Assembly (NCBI GenBank): GCA_913052275.1
Contig: CAJXDX010000004.1
Coordinates: forward strand, 1-27,240
Reading direction: 5' to 3'
DNA: 27,240 bases
From: an uncultured Pseudomonadota bacterium
GTDB taxonomy: Bacteria; SAR324; NAC60-12
A model generated the notes under the pieces. It was not told the origin of the DNA. It saw only the letters and a program-made list of their open reading frames with translations, and did no database searches. The position numbers were made by a program, and so were the translations under genes. Below are positions 8,661-15,819 of the stretch, one piece after another (the stretch's first letter is position 1; every line of letters begins with the position of its first letter).

Positions 8661-10970
8661 ATGGCAAAAAAAATCATCATTGTTGAATCACCTGCTAAAG
8701 CACGCACCATCAGCAAATTCCTGGACAAGGATTACACAATAATGGCCTCAATGGGTCATGTCAGGGATCTGCCGTCGAAAAAGCTTGGTTTTGATCCTGA
8801 AAACAGGTTCATGCCTCAGTATGAAATTTCCAAAGAAAAAAGAAAAGTTGTAGCAAATCTTAAAAAACAAATTGACAAGGACACTGAAGTCTTTCTGGCA
8901 ACTGATGAAGACAGGGAAGGTGAGGCGATTTCATGGCATCTGCTAGAGGCACTGGGACTTGAAAGCAGTTCAGTGAAACGGATTGTGTTTCATGAAATTA
9001 CTAAATCCGCGATCATCAATGCGCTGGAAAATCCAAGGGATGTGGATCAGCAGTTGGTTAACGCACAGCAGGCACGAAGAATTCTGGACCGCGCGGTAGG
9101 TTATAAGTTGTCGCCATTGCTTTGGAAAAAAATCAAACCAGGGCTTTCTGCAGGCAGAGTACAAAGTGTATCAGTATATATCCTGGTGGAGCGAGAAAGA
9201 GAAATCAGGAAATTTGTACCAGATGAATACTGGAAGATCAGAGCAGAATTTACAGATTTCTCCGCAGATTTGAAAAAAATTGGAGGCAAACCTGCCAAAG
9301 TCGGAAATGAAACAGAGGCTCTCGCAATAGAAGCAAGTGTAAAGCAGGGTAACTTTGTAGTCAGCGAAATTAAAGAACGTATGGCAAATCGGAATCCAGG
9401 CGCCCCTTTTACTACTTCAACAATTCAGCAGGAGGCTTCACTCAAGCTTGGTTTTTCTGTTAAGCGCACCATGGTGGTAGCCCAGCAGCTTTATGAGGGT
9501 AATTTTGATATTCCTGATTACAGTGAAGGCCTTATCACCTACATGCGAACGGACTCGGTTGCACTTGCGGAGCAGGCACTGCAACAGGCGCAGGAGGTTA
9601 TAAACTCAGAATATGGACAGCAATATGGATTAAAGGAACCAAGAAAATACAAAAGCCGTGCTGTAAACGCCCAGGAAGCACATGAAGCAATCAGGCCGGT
9701 GGACTTCTCACAAAAGCCTGCTATGGTTCAGGCACATTTGAGTCCCGATCAGTTTCGACTGTACAGCCTGATTTGGAAGCGTGCACTTGCTTCACAGATG
9801 ACTGCAGCGGAAATAGCACGCACGACAATAAATATTGAGGCTGGGCTGGAAAAAGAATATTTGTTTGAAGCACAAGGGCAGCGTGTTGTTTTTCCGGGAT
9901 TCCTGCAGGTTTACGCCGAAACAAACGAAGAACAGTCAGATACTCTCAGCGAAAAAGATGTGATCCTGCCTAAAGTGGAACAGGGACAGATGCTTGCTCT
10001 TAAAGATCCGCAAAAACCTGTATCTCTGGAACAACTCTTTACCAAACCTCCTCCTCGGTACACAGAAGCATCCTTAGTAAAAAAACTGGAATCAGAAGGT
10101 ATTGGACGTCCATCCACTTACGCACCAACAATTTCAACCATACAGGATCGCGGCTATGTGGAATTAACTGCTGAAAAGAAACTGAAACCGACTTCAATAG
10201 GTGAAGTTGTTACAGATTTCCTGACAGATCATTTTACAAAAATAGTAAATCTGGGATTCACTGCTGAGATTGAGCGTAACTTTGACCGTATTGCCAGGGG
10301 AGATGAAGACTGGGTAGAAATGATGACAGATTTTTATGAGCCTTTTCACCAGAACGTAGTTGAGAAAGATAAATCGGTTTCACGTGCTGAAGTTCTGAAA
10401 CGCAGGGAACTTGGTACTGACCCTGAAAGCGGTAAACCAGTAAGTGTCAGCATTGGAAGATATGGACCTATGGTTCAAATAGGAACTCGTGAAGATGAAG
10501 AAAAACCTCGTTTTGCTTCCCTTCCCAGCAGTCTTAATTTGAATGATGTAACTCTGGAACAGGCACTGGAATGTTTTGCCCTCCCTCGTGTACTTGGGGA
10601 ATACGAAAACGGGGAGGAGATTTCGGCCAATAACGGGCGTTATGGTCCATATGTAAAATTGGGTAAAGATTATTTCTCAATTCCGAAAGGCGAAGATCCA
10701 ATGAACATTGAATTGTCACGGGCAGTGGAAATCATACGAGAAGGACTTGAGAGAAAAAATAAAAGAGTAATTCATGATTTTGGTGAGATACAGGTATTGA
10801 ATGGCCGTTATGGTCCATACATTAAGTCCGGGAAAAACAATTATAAAATTCCAAAGGATGTGGAACCCGAAGGGCTTGATGAAGCTTCCTGCAAAAAAAT
10901 TATTGAAGAAGCTCCTCCAAAAGGCAGTAGAGGAGGAAAAAACAAAGTCTCAAAAAATGTAACTGCCTGA
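8661..10970 (+). CDS. topA: DNA topoisomerase I (type IA)
   Basis: 769-aa type IA topoisomerase that relaxes negative supercoils by a transient 5'-phosphotyrosine link. The N-terminal TOPRIM domain has Glu9 (KIIIVESPAKA) and Asp82/Asp84/Glu86 (DEDREGE) for Mg2+. The catalytic tyrosine is Tyr294 in GLITYMRTDS. The C-terminus holds three topoisomerase C-terminal repeats recognisable by GRYGPMVQIG, NGRYGPYVKLG and NGRYGPYIKSG, then a short basic tail. There are no four-cysteine zinc fingers, unlike E. coli TopA. I chose ATG 8661 because the protein then begins MAKKIIIVESPAKA, as in the family. A longer frame from 8583 would add 26 unrelated residues inside clpP. The stop overlaps the next start (TGATG), so the downstream hydrolase is translationally coupled. 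Confidence 0.95.
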   Translation: MAKKIIIVESPAKARTISKFLDKDYTIMASMGHVRDLPSKKLGFDPENRFMPQYEISKEKRKVVANLKKQIDKDTEVFLATDEDREGEAISWHLLEALGLESSSVKRIVFHEITKSAIINALENPRDVDQQLVNAQQARRILDRAVGYKLSPLLWKKIKPGLSAGRVQSVSVYILVEREREIRKFVPDEYWKIRAEFTDFSADLKKIGGKPAKVGNETEALAIEASVKQGNFVVSEIKERMANRNPGAPFTTSTIQQEASLKLGFSVKRTMVVAQQLYEGNFDIPDYSEGLITYMRTDSVALAEQALQQAQEVINSEYGQQYGLKEPRKYKSRAVNAQEAHEAIRPVDFSQKPAMVQAHLSPDQFRLYSLIWKRALASQMTAAEIARTTINIEAGLEKEYLFEAQGQRVVFPGFLQVYAETNEEQSDTLSEKDVILPKVEQGQMLALKDPQKPVSLEQLFTKPPPRYTEASLVKKLESEGIGRPSTYAPTISTIQDRGYVELTAEKKLKPTSIGEVVTDFLTDHFTKIVNLGFTAEIERNFDRIARGDEDWVEMMTDFYEPFHQNVVEKDKSVSRAEVLKRRELGTDPESGKPVSVSIGRYGPMVQIGTREDEEKPRFASLPSSLNLNDVTLEQALECFALPRVLGEYENGEEISANNGRYGPYVKLGKDYFSIPKGEDPMNIELSRAVEIIREGLERKNKRVIHDFGEIQVLNGRYGPYIKSGKNNYKIPKDVEPEGLDEASCKKIIEEAPPKGSRGGKNKVSKNVTA

Positions 10971-11614
10971 TGAATTCCTCAGAACTGATAGTTGAAACCA
11001 GACCGGTTGGACCGTTGCAATGCAACTGCACTATTTTAGGAGATCCGGAAAGCAGGAAAGCAATTATTGTCGATCCAGGTGGTGATGCTGATGTGCTGCT
11101 GCAGAGATTGGTTGAACTGGACCTGCAGGTTGAGAGAATCATTCATACACACGCCCATCTGGACCATTTTCTGGCATCCGGAAAAATGAAGGAAGCAACT
11201 GGAGCAAATCTGGCCCTGCATAAAGATGATTTTTTTCTATGGGATAAGCTGGAGGATCAATGCAGGATGTTTGGAATACCTTATGAGCCTGCTCCGCCCC
11301 CGGATCAATGGCTGGAGCATGAAGAGGAAATAGAAATTGAAAAGACTATGGGAAAAGCACTGCATACTCCGGGACACACACCTGGCTCGATGTGCTTCTT
11401 ATTTGACAGTCAAAAACTGCTGATTGCTGGAGATACTCTCTTCCAGGGATCAATTGGACGTACAGATTTGTGGGGCGGGGATTACAGCAAAATCGAGCAG
11501 TCAATCCAGGGAAAACTTTATACACTGGATGAAGCAACGAATGTGATTACAGGCCATGGGGAGTCCACGACCATTGGCCGTGAAATGCGTTCTAATAATT
11601 TTGTTCGTGCATAA
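10970..11614 (+). CDS. Metallo-beta-lactamase-fold hydrolase (glyoxalase II / YcbL-like)
   Basis: 214-aa MBL-fold protein of the small glyoxalase-II/YcbL type. Metal ligands are all visible: THAHLDH (His61, His63, Asp65, His66), His136 in HTPGHTPGS, Asp155 in IAGDTLFQGSIGRTD, and His196 in ITGHGEST. The fold binds two metal ions. YcbL-like members hydrolyse thioesters such as S-lactoylglutathione, but the short length lacks the full C-terminal glutathione-binding domain of classical GloB, so substrate is uncertain. The start codon shares its A with the topA stop (TGATG), indicating coupled translation. Its 3' end overlaps the convergent ogt gene by 23 bases. Expected to be cytoplasmic. Confidence 0.88.
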   Translation: MNSSELIVETRPVGPLQCNCTILGDPESRKAIIVDPGGDADVLLQRLVELDLQVERIIHTHAHLDHFLASGKMKEATGANLALHKDDFFLWDKLEDQCRMFGIPYEPAPPPDQWLEHEEEIEIEKTMGKALHTPGHTPGSMCFLFDSQKLLIAGDTLFQGSIGRTDLWGGDYSKIEQSIQGKLYTLDEATNVITGHGESTTIGREMRSNNFVRA

Positions 11615-12104
11615 AGCGATGCTCCAGCGCAAGCAGTCGTGTCTTGCGATCCAGTCCTCCAGCGTAGCCAGTCAGGGAGCCGTTTTTTCCAATCACACGG
11701 TGGCAGGGAATAATGATGGAGATGGGATTACGTGAATTGGCCTGTCCAATCGCTCGTATTGCCCTGGGATTGCGTATAGACTCTGCCTGCTGCAGATAAC
11801 TCCTTGTTTCACCGTATGGTATGCGGAGCAGTGATTCCCAGGCAGAGCGTTGAAAATCTGTTCCATGGGGTTTCAGTGCCAGATCAAATTTTTGCCTTCT
11901 GCCTTCAAAATACTCATCTAACTGTCCGCATGCATCTTTGAGCAAAGTATTAGAGTTTGGTATACTGTCTGATTGAAAATGTTCCGCTTCAGGACTTTGC
12001 TCAACAAAATCAGCTCTCGTCAGAAAACCCCCAGTTTCAGCCATTCTGATTAATCCAATAGGAGACTGGTAAAAACAATAATCTTCAATAGAGCGGTCGC
12101 TCAT
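11592..12104 (-). CDS. ogt: Methylated-DNA--[protein]-cysteine S-methyltransferase
   Basis: 170-aa suicide repair protein that transfers the alkyl group from O6-alkylguanine to its own cysteine. The active site PCHRV is at 133-137 (acceptor Cys134), followed by the typical GSLTGYAGGLDRKTRLLALE. The DNA-binding region FQRSAWESLLRIPYGETRSY (84-103) and the RAIGQANSRNPISIIIPCHR stretch fit the Ogt/MGMT family. The N-terminal domain is the short Ogt type and lacks an Ada-like zinc/regulatory module. It is the last gene of a minus-strand group, with a 24-base gap from the YbjN-like gene upstream, and its 3' end overlaps the MBL hydrolase gene by 23 bases on the opposite strand. Confidence 0.93.
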   Translation of the reverse strand: MSDRSIEDYCFYQSPIGLIRMAETGGFLTRADFVEQSPEAEHFQSDSIPNSNTLLKDACGQLDEYFEGRRQKFDLALKPHGTDFQRSAWESLLRIPYGETRSYLQQAESIRNPRAIRAIGQANSRNPISIIIPCHRVIGKNGSLTGYAGGLDRKTRLLALEHRFMHEQNY

Positions 12105-12128
12105 ATTTTTTGCAAGTCAGTGAATTTT

Positions 12129-12524
12129 CTATATGTTAAATTTCTCAATCAGAAAATCGTCATATTCATCAGCTATGACCGCGATGCAGGCAATTATCCA
12201 TTCAAGTTCTTCCTGGTCCAATCCCTCAACTGGCCTTACATAGCTTAGGATCAGGTGCTTGTTGCGTATGCCGAAACTTACGCCCTTGAGCTTTAATGTC
12301 CCGTTAAGTTTTAGTACATATTCATTGATTTCCGGGATTGGATTTGGATATTGAAAAAGGTTGGATGCAACAATAAGTTCCGCGTTTTGATCTAGGCTGG
12401 TGAGGAATATTTGTACTTTTACTGAACCACTGACAATCCACCATTCCTGATTACTGACAAAGGCTTTTTCCGCATCTTCATAATTATGCAGAAAATCTGT
12501 AATCATGGCGCTATACTTGTTCAA
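12129..12524 (-). CDS. YbjN-like / type III chaperone-fold small protein, TTG start
   Basis: 131-aa acidic cytoplasmic protein. The alternating pattern (EWWIVSGSVKVQIFLTS, then AELIVASNLFQYP, then a C-terminal helix IIACIAVIADEYDDFLIEKF) resembles the YbjN family and the related type III secretion chaperone fold. These bind other proteins and have no enzymatic motif. Exact function is unknown. The start is TTG at 12524, supported by a perfect GGAGG four bases upstream; an ATG six codons downstream (12506) has no such site. It sits between the 45-aa membrane protein gene (81 bases upstream) and ogt (24 bases downstream), and all three are probably one transcript. Family assignment is by pattern, so moderate. 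Confidence 0.65.
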   Translation of the reverse strand: MNKYSAMITDFLHNYEDAEKAFVSNQEWWIVSGSVKVQIFLTSLDQNAELIVASNLFQYPNPIPEINEYVLKLNGTLKLKGVSFGIRNKHLILSYVRPVEGLDQEELEWIIACIAVIADEYDDFLIEKFNI

Positions 12525-12528
12525 GTAT

Positions 12529-12533
12529 CCTCC
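12529..12533 (-). promoter_or_regulatory. Strong Shine-Dalgarno site for the TTG-started YbjN-like gene
   Basis: GGAGG on the minus strand, followed by ATAC and the TTG start codon at 12524. Strong sites are rare in this window, so this one decides the start codon. Confidence 0.6.
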
Positions 12534-12605
12534 ATATTACAAAGGTTGAATTGATGGCGGATGATGCTTATCCCTTGAAGAATCCCCAGTTCAAAATTGG
12601 TAGGA

Positions 12606-12743
12606 TTATTTTTTTTCGGGAAGATAATTAAGCAATTGTGCCGCAAACCCGGCAAAGATAAAGGTCATCACTGCACCTGGAATAGTTGCAATGAAAAGAA
12701 TCCAGGGGTAAAGAAAGAGATAAAAAACTTGCTCAGAAATCAT
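12606..12743 (-). CDS. Small single-span membrane protein, 45 aa
   Basis: Short frame with ATG at 12743 and a TAA stop at 12606. The product is 45 aa: a short polar start (MISEQ), then an almost wholly hydrophobic stretch from about residue 6 to 38, containing FLYPWILFIATIPGAVMTF, and a polar, basic end (YLPEKK). It would form one, perhaps two tightly packed, transmembrane helices. AAGGA (12754-12750) lies six bases before the ATG. A candidate promoter is about 90 bases further upstream. It leads the minus-strand group with the YbjN-like gene and ogt. I recognise no family; the Pro-Trp and Gly/Ala-rich helix recalls small subunits or accessory peptides of membrane complexes, but that is speculation. 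Confidence 0.6.
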   Translation of the reverse strand: MISEQVFYLFLYPWILFIATIPGAVMTFIFAGFAAQLLNYLPEKK

Positions 12744-13045
12744 TTCGGTTCCTTTTAATTATGTTTATTAATGCGGTTTTTAACCGTCTTCATTTCTTTG
12801 ATTTGCAAATTCAGCTGCAGACTAATATTATTATTAACAAATCTTCGCAGGAATTTGTCAATATATTTTTATATTAATCTGGTTTTTACAACAATATTAT
12901 TATTTATAAGTTAGCGGCGCAAATAAGTCAATTTTTCAGAAGATTTATGTATACTTGCTTATTCAGCATAACTTGGCAATGTTCAAGGTTTTTGGTCTGT
13001 ATTCATAAATTTTTTTAACCTAACTTCTTTATTGAGCTGTAATTC
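12744..13045. other. AT-rich divergent intergenic region before ftsZ
   Basis: About 300 AT-rich bases between the minus-strand membrane protein gene and ftsZ. Besides the minus-strand promoter candidate, it holds a TATACT box at 12950-12955 on the plus strand without a convincing -35, which could serve ftsZ. I see no clear ribosome binding site before ftsZ and no RNA gene. Confidence 0.4.
12833..12861 (-). promoter_or_regulatory. Candidate promoter for the small membrane protein group
   Basis: Minus strand: perfect -35 TTGACA (12861-12856), a 17-base spacer, and -10 GTTAAT (12838-12833, 4/6). The leader would be about 85 bases and contains a CGGTT/AACCG hairpin (12774-12786). Confidence 0.4.
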
Positions 13046-14017
13046 ATGGCAGAAAAACAAAATACTCAATTTTCTCCAGTTCAGGAAATATTTATTCCCA
13101 ATATTAAAATCATCGGAGTCGGAGGAGCGGGAGGTAATGTTGTCACACAGATGGCTGAAGAAAATCTTGACCAGGTTGAAACCATCATTTGCAACACAGA
13201 TATCAAAGCACTCAAGCGGAACAAATCCCACAAAAAGATAGAATTGGGTAGAAAACTGACTCGTGGAATGGGAGCTGGCGCACGTCCGGAAGTAGGTGAA
13301 GGAGCCGCGGAAGAAAGCATCTCGGAAATTAGTGAAGCAGTTGATGGTGCTAACATGGTTTTTATTGCGGCCGGTATGGGGGGTGGAACAGGAACAGGAG
13401 CTACTCCAACTATCGCCCGCATGGCTATGGAAAAGCAAATTCTTACTGTTGGCATTGTAACAATTCCTTTTTCCTTTGAAGGTACAAAAAGAAGGGATTC
13501 AGGATTGGCAGGAGTAGAACGTCTCAGAGAATTTACAGATACACTGCTTGTAATTCCAAATGACAAACTTCTTGACGCAAGTACACAGAATACGAGTTTT
13601 CTTGAGGCATTTCATATGGTTGATATGGTACTGATCAACGCCATCAGGGGCATTACACTCCTTCTCAGCGGAGTCGGGGATATCAATGTTGACTTTGCGG
13701 ATGTGCAGACCATTATGAAGGGCATGGGAAAAGCTGTGATCGGTCGAGGTACGGCAAAAGGTAAGGACAGGGCAATCAATGCCGTAGAAGATGCCTTACA
13801 TGGATCACTGATGGAAGATACTGACATCCGTGGTGCAAAAGGAATTCTGGTGCACGTTAACGGACCGAAAGACACCAGCGCCTATGAAATTCAGGAAGCA
13901 ATGTCACTCATTGAAGACATGGCTGATGAAGATGTTGAATTAATCTGGGGAGCCACCTTTACTGAATCAGCAGGAGATGAGGTTGCCATGACCGTGATTG
14001 CAACCGGATTAGCCTGA
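13046..14017 (+). CDS. ftsZ: FtsZ-type tubulin GTPase lacking the C-terminal tail
   Basis: FtsZ polymerises at mid-cell and directs division. This 323-aa protein has the nucleotide-binding start IGVGGAGGNVV (23-33), CNTDIKAL, the G-box GGGTGTG (112-118), IVTIPFSFEG, IPNDKLL, and the catalytic T7 loop NVDFAD (214-219) that completes the neighbour's GTP site. It stops right after the second subdomain at VIATGLA. It lacks the disordered linker and the conserved C-terminal peptide that bind FtsA, ZipA and other partners in typical FtsZ of 350-400 aa. The region around IRGITLLLSGVGDINVDF is also divergent. The next 50 bases show no continuation in another frame, so a recent frameshift is unlikely. 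It is not in a division-gene cluster; bpt follows 50 bases later. It may be a second FtsZ rather than the main one. Confidence 0.92.
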   Translation: MAEKQNTQFSPVQEIFIPNIKIIGVGGAGGNVVTQMAEENLDQVETIICNTDIKALKRNKSHKKIELGRKLTRGMGAGARPEVGEGAAEESISEISEAVDGANMVFIAAGMGGGTGTGATPTIARMAMEKQILTVGIVTIPFSFEGTKRRDSGLAGVERLREFTDTLLVIPNDKLLDASTQNTSFLEAFHMVDMVLINAIRGITLLLSGVGDINVDFADVQTIMKGMGKAVIGRGTAKGKDRAINAVEDALHGSLMEDTDIRGAKGILVHVNGPKDTSAYEIQEAMSLIEDMADEDVELIWGATFTESAGDEVAMTVIATGLA

Positions 14018-14067
14018 TTATAGATCACTGCAATTTTTTTAAAATTGAAATATCCGAATGATTCAAG

Positions 14068-14808
14068 ATGAGCAGAACCCCGATCAAGATCTTTCGGACA
14101 GACAACGGACCCTGCCCATATCTCGAAAAAGGGAACTGGCAGAACATTTCTTTCCAGACCAGTAAATTACCACCGGATGGATACACGTCCCTGTTAAATC
14201 AGGGTTTTCGACGAAGTGGACTCACCATTTACCACCCTGTTTGTTCCAGTTGCCAGGAATGCATTCCAATACGTGTGGATGCACTTAATTTCATTAAAAA
14301 CAAGGGGCAACGCCGTACATGGAGAAAAAACAATGATCTCCGTGTTGAACATCATGCGGCCGAATTTAAGCAGGAAGATTTTGCGCTTTACAGTCGTTAT
14401 CAGCATGAGTGGCACAAAACAGAAGTCCCGGTTAAGGAGGACGAGTATCTTGATTTTTTGATAGACTCACCAGTACCCATGGAAATTCTGCGTTATTATC
14501 TGGGAGATAAGCTGATCGGTCTGGGATGGGTTGATCGTCTGCCGGAGCTTCTAAGTTCAGTTTATTTTGTTTTTGATCCGGATTATGTTTCAAGAAGACT
14601 GGGAGTTTTTTCTCTGCTTTATGAAATAGAGTATGCACGCAATCTTGATATTCGGTGGTTATACCTGGGATATTGGGTCAAAAGCTCTGCCAAGATGAAA
14701 TACAAGTCAGATTATCAGCCTGCGGAATTGCTTCATGATTCCAAATGGATACCTTTCAATTCATACCTGCCGAAGGACTTATCAGTATCCACATCAGAAA
14801 ATGAATAA
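14068..14808 (+). CDS. bpt: Leucyl/arginyl-tRNA--protein transferase, Bpt family
   Basis: 246-aa cytoplasmic transferase that adds an amino acid, usually leucine in bacterial Bpt, from tRNA to proteins with N-terminal Asp or Glu. The new N-terminus is a degron recognised by ClpS for ClpAP. Visible landmarks: an early Cys16 in CPYL, GFRRSGLTIYHPVC and the cluster CSSCQEC (Cys59/62/65), KNKGQRRTWRKN, and the C-terminal acyltransferase motif FSLLYEIEYAR (181-191) with YLGYW (199-203) and KMKYKSDYQP. These are typical of the eukaryotic-ATE-like Bpt family rather than Aat. Its stop overlaps the moaC start by eight bases. It is 50 bases downstream of ftsZ. Confidence 0.93.
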   Translation: MSRTPIKIFRTDNGPCPYLEKGNWQNISFQTSKLPPDGYTSLLNQGFRRSGLTIYHPVCSSCQECIPIRVDALNFIKNKGQRRTWRKNNDLRVEHHAAEFKQEDFALYSRYQHEWHKTEVPVKEDEYLDFLIDSPVPMEILRYYLGDKLIGLGWVDRLPELLSSVYFVFDPDYVSRRLGVFSLLYEIEYARNLDIRWLYLGYWVKSSAKMKYKSDYQPAELLHDSKWIPFNSYLPKDLSVSTSENE

Positions 14809-15304
14809 TACCAGCAAGGAATTTACGCACATCAGAAAGAATGATCTTCCCAGCATGGTTGATGTTTCAGACAAATCTGTTACTGAACGTAAAGCTGTGG
14901 CCATGGCACGTATTCATCTGGGACATGAACTTGCAGAAATGCTGAAAAAGTCCGGAAGCACAAAAAAAGGTCCCGTTCTGCAGACAGCAGTAATTGGGGG
15001 AATTCAGGGAGGAAAGCGTACATCTGAACTGATACCGATGTGTCACCCACTGCCACTCTCCTCGATGGATGTGGATATTGAATTGGAAGGGGAATATGCC
15101 TTAATAAAGGCAACAGCAAAAACCACTGCACGTACAGGAGTTGAGATGGAGGCACTCACAGCGGCTTCTGTTGCCGCTCTGACATTCTACGATATGTGCA
15201 AGTCAGTCACAAAAAGTATGAAAATTGAGTCTGTATGTCTGCTGGAAAAAACGGGCGGCAAATCCGGCGACTACCGGGGCAAGAATGAAGAGTTAAATAA
15301 ATAA
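14801..15304 (+). CDS. moaC: Cyclic pyranopterin monophosphate synthase MoaC
   Basis: 167-aa enzyme of molybdenum cofactor synthesis. With MoaA it turns GTP into cyclic pyranopterin monophosphate; MoaC does the second step. Landmarks: MVDVS (19-23), GIQGGKRTSELIPMCHP (67-83), VEMEALTAASVAALTFYDMCK with the catalytic Asp131 and Lys134, and LLEKTGGKSGDY near the end. I chose ATG 14801, which overlaps the bpt stop by eight bases and gives the normal family length; a longer frame from 14735 would add 22 residues inside bpt. No other mo-cofactor gene is in the window. It converges on cyaY with a 13-base gap. Confidence 0.96.
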   Translation: MNNTSKEFTHIRKNDLPSMVDVSDKSVTERKAVAMARIHLGHELAEMLKKSGSTKKGPVLQTAVIGGIQGGKRTSELIPMCHPLPLSSMDVDIELEGEYALIKATAKTTARTGVEMEALTAASVAALTFYDMCKSVTKSMKIESVCLLEKTGGKSGDYRGKNEELNK

Positions 15305-15317
15305 CATTTACTTTGGA

Positions 15318-15644
15318 TTAATTCTGGAAAGAAACAGGCTGTCCAAGGTTGTCAGAAAGCAAACTTGCCAGGCACTTGTAAAATTCTTCCTGTTCAGCCC
15401 TTGCGTACCAGATGTCCTGATCAGATAAAAATTGAAAATGCCATGCTCTTGAATTACCTGCAAGCCAGATTTCCTTAATCGCGCGCTGAGTGTTTATTAC
15501 AACTTTTTTCCCGCTGCTTTCAAAGTTGAGCATCAGCTTGTCCGGAGTATGGTCGTAGTCGATATCATCTTCGTATTCGTCCAGTTTATCCTCCACTTTT
15601 TGAAACAATTCCTCGACTCTCTTTAAGTATTCTTTATTTTCCAT
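15318..15644 (-). CDS. cyaY: CyaY, bacterial frataxin
   Basis: 108-aa frataxin homologue, the family's normal length. Frataxins bind iron and regulate Fe-S cluster assembly by IscS/IscU. The N-terminal helix is strongly acidic (LDEYEDDIDYDHTPD, about residues 21-35), the iron-binding surface. The sheet carries KVVINTQRAIKEIWLAG and AWHFQFLSDQDIWYA, matching CyaY INRQEPLHQVWLA and YHFDL. The protein ends with GQPVSFQ, like E. coli CyaY GETVSF. No isc genes are nearby. The gene faces away from the M16 protease and has a candidate promoter overlapped by an inverted repeat, so it may be regulated. Confidence 0.93.
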   Translation of the reverse strand: MENKEYLKRVEELFQKVEDKLDEYEDDIDYDHTPDKLMLNFESSGKKVVINTQRAIKEIWLAGNSRAWHFQFLSDQDIWYARAEQEEFYKCLASLLSDNLGQPVSFQN

Positions 15645-15685
15645 CTTTTTATTGCAGGCAGTTTAATGATGAGAAAAAATGTAAA

Positions 15686-15722
15686 ACGATATGTATCGTA
15701 TTACCTGTGGTTTGATAGTCAA
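15686..15722 (-). promoter_or_regulatory. Candidate cyaY promoter with inverted repeat over the -10
   Basis: Minus strand: -35 TTGACT (15722-15717, 5/6), a 16-base spacer, and -10 TACGAT (15700-15695, 4/6). A perfect ACGATA/TATCGT inverted repeat with a two-base centre (15686-15699) overlaps the -10. Such a placement suits a repressor operator; the regulator is unknown and the repeat does not look like a Fur box. Confidence 0.4.
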
Positions 15723-15819
15723 TACAAAAACATTTTCTTTAAATTTGCGTTTTCAGCACTTTGTTTTCAAAATGAGTTGAATTTTTACCGTCGAGAATCA
15801 GCATTAACCAAAAATTAAA

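Noticed and set aside
12554..12631. 25-codon plus-strand frame with an AAAGG upstream
   Set aside because: Overlaps the opposite-strand membrane protein gene, which has the more protein-like sequence; the peptide shows no pattern.
13081..13566. 161-codon minus-strand frame inside ftsZ
   Set aside because: Antisense shadow of the conserved ftsZ GTPase region; Pro/Ser/Ile-rich with no family pattern.
14031..14047. CAATTTT/AAAATTG inverted repeat between ftsZ and bpt
   Set aside because: Nearly all A-T pairs with no following T-run; likely a by-product of the AT-rich spacer.
14735..14800. Longer moaC frame starting inside bpt
   Set aside because: The extra 22 residues are bpt sequence in another frame; ATG 14801 gives the normal MoaC length.
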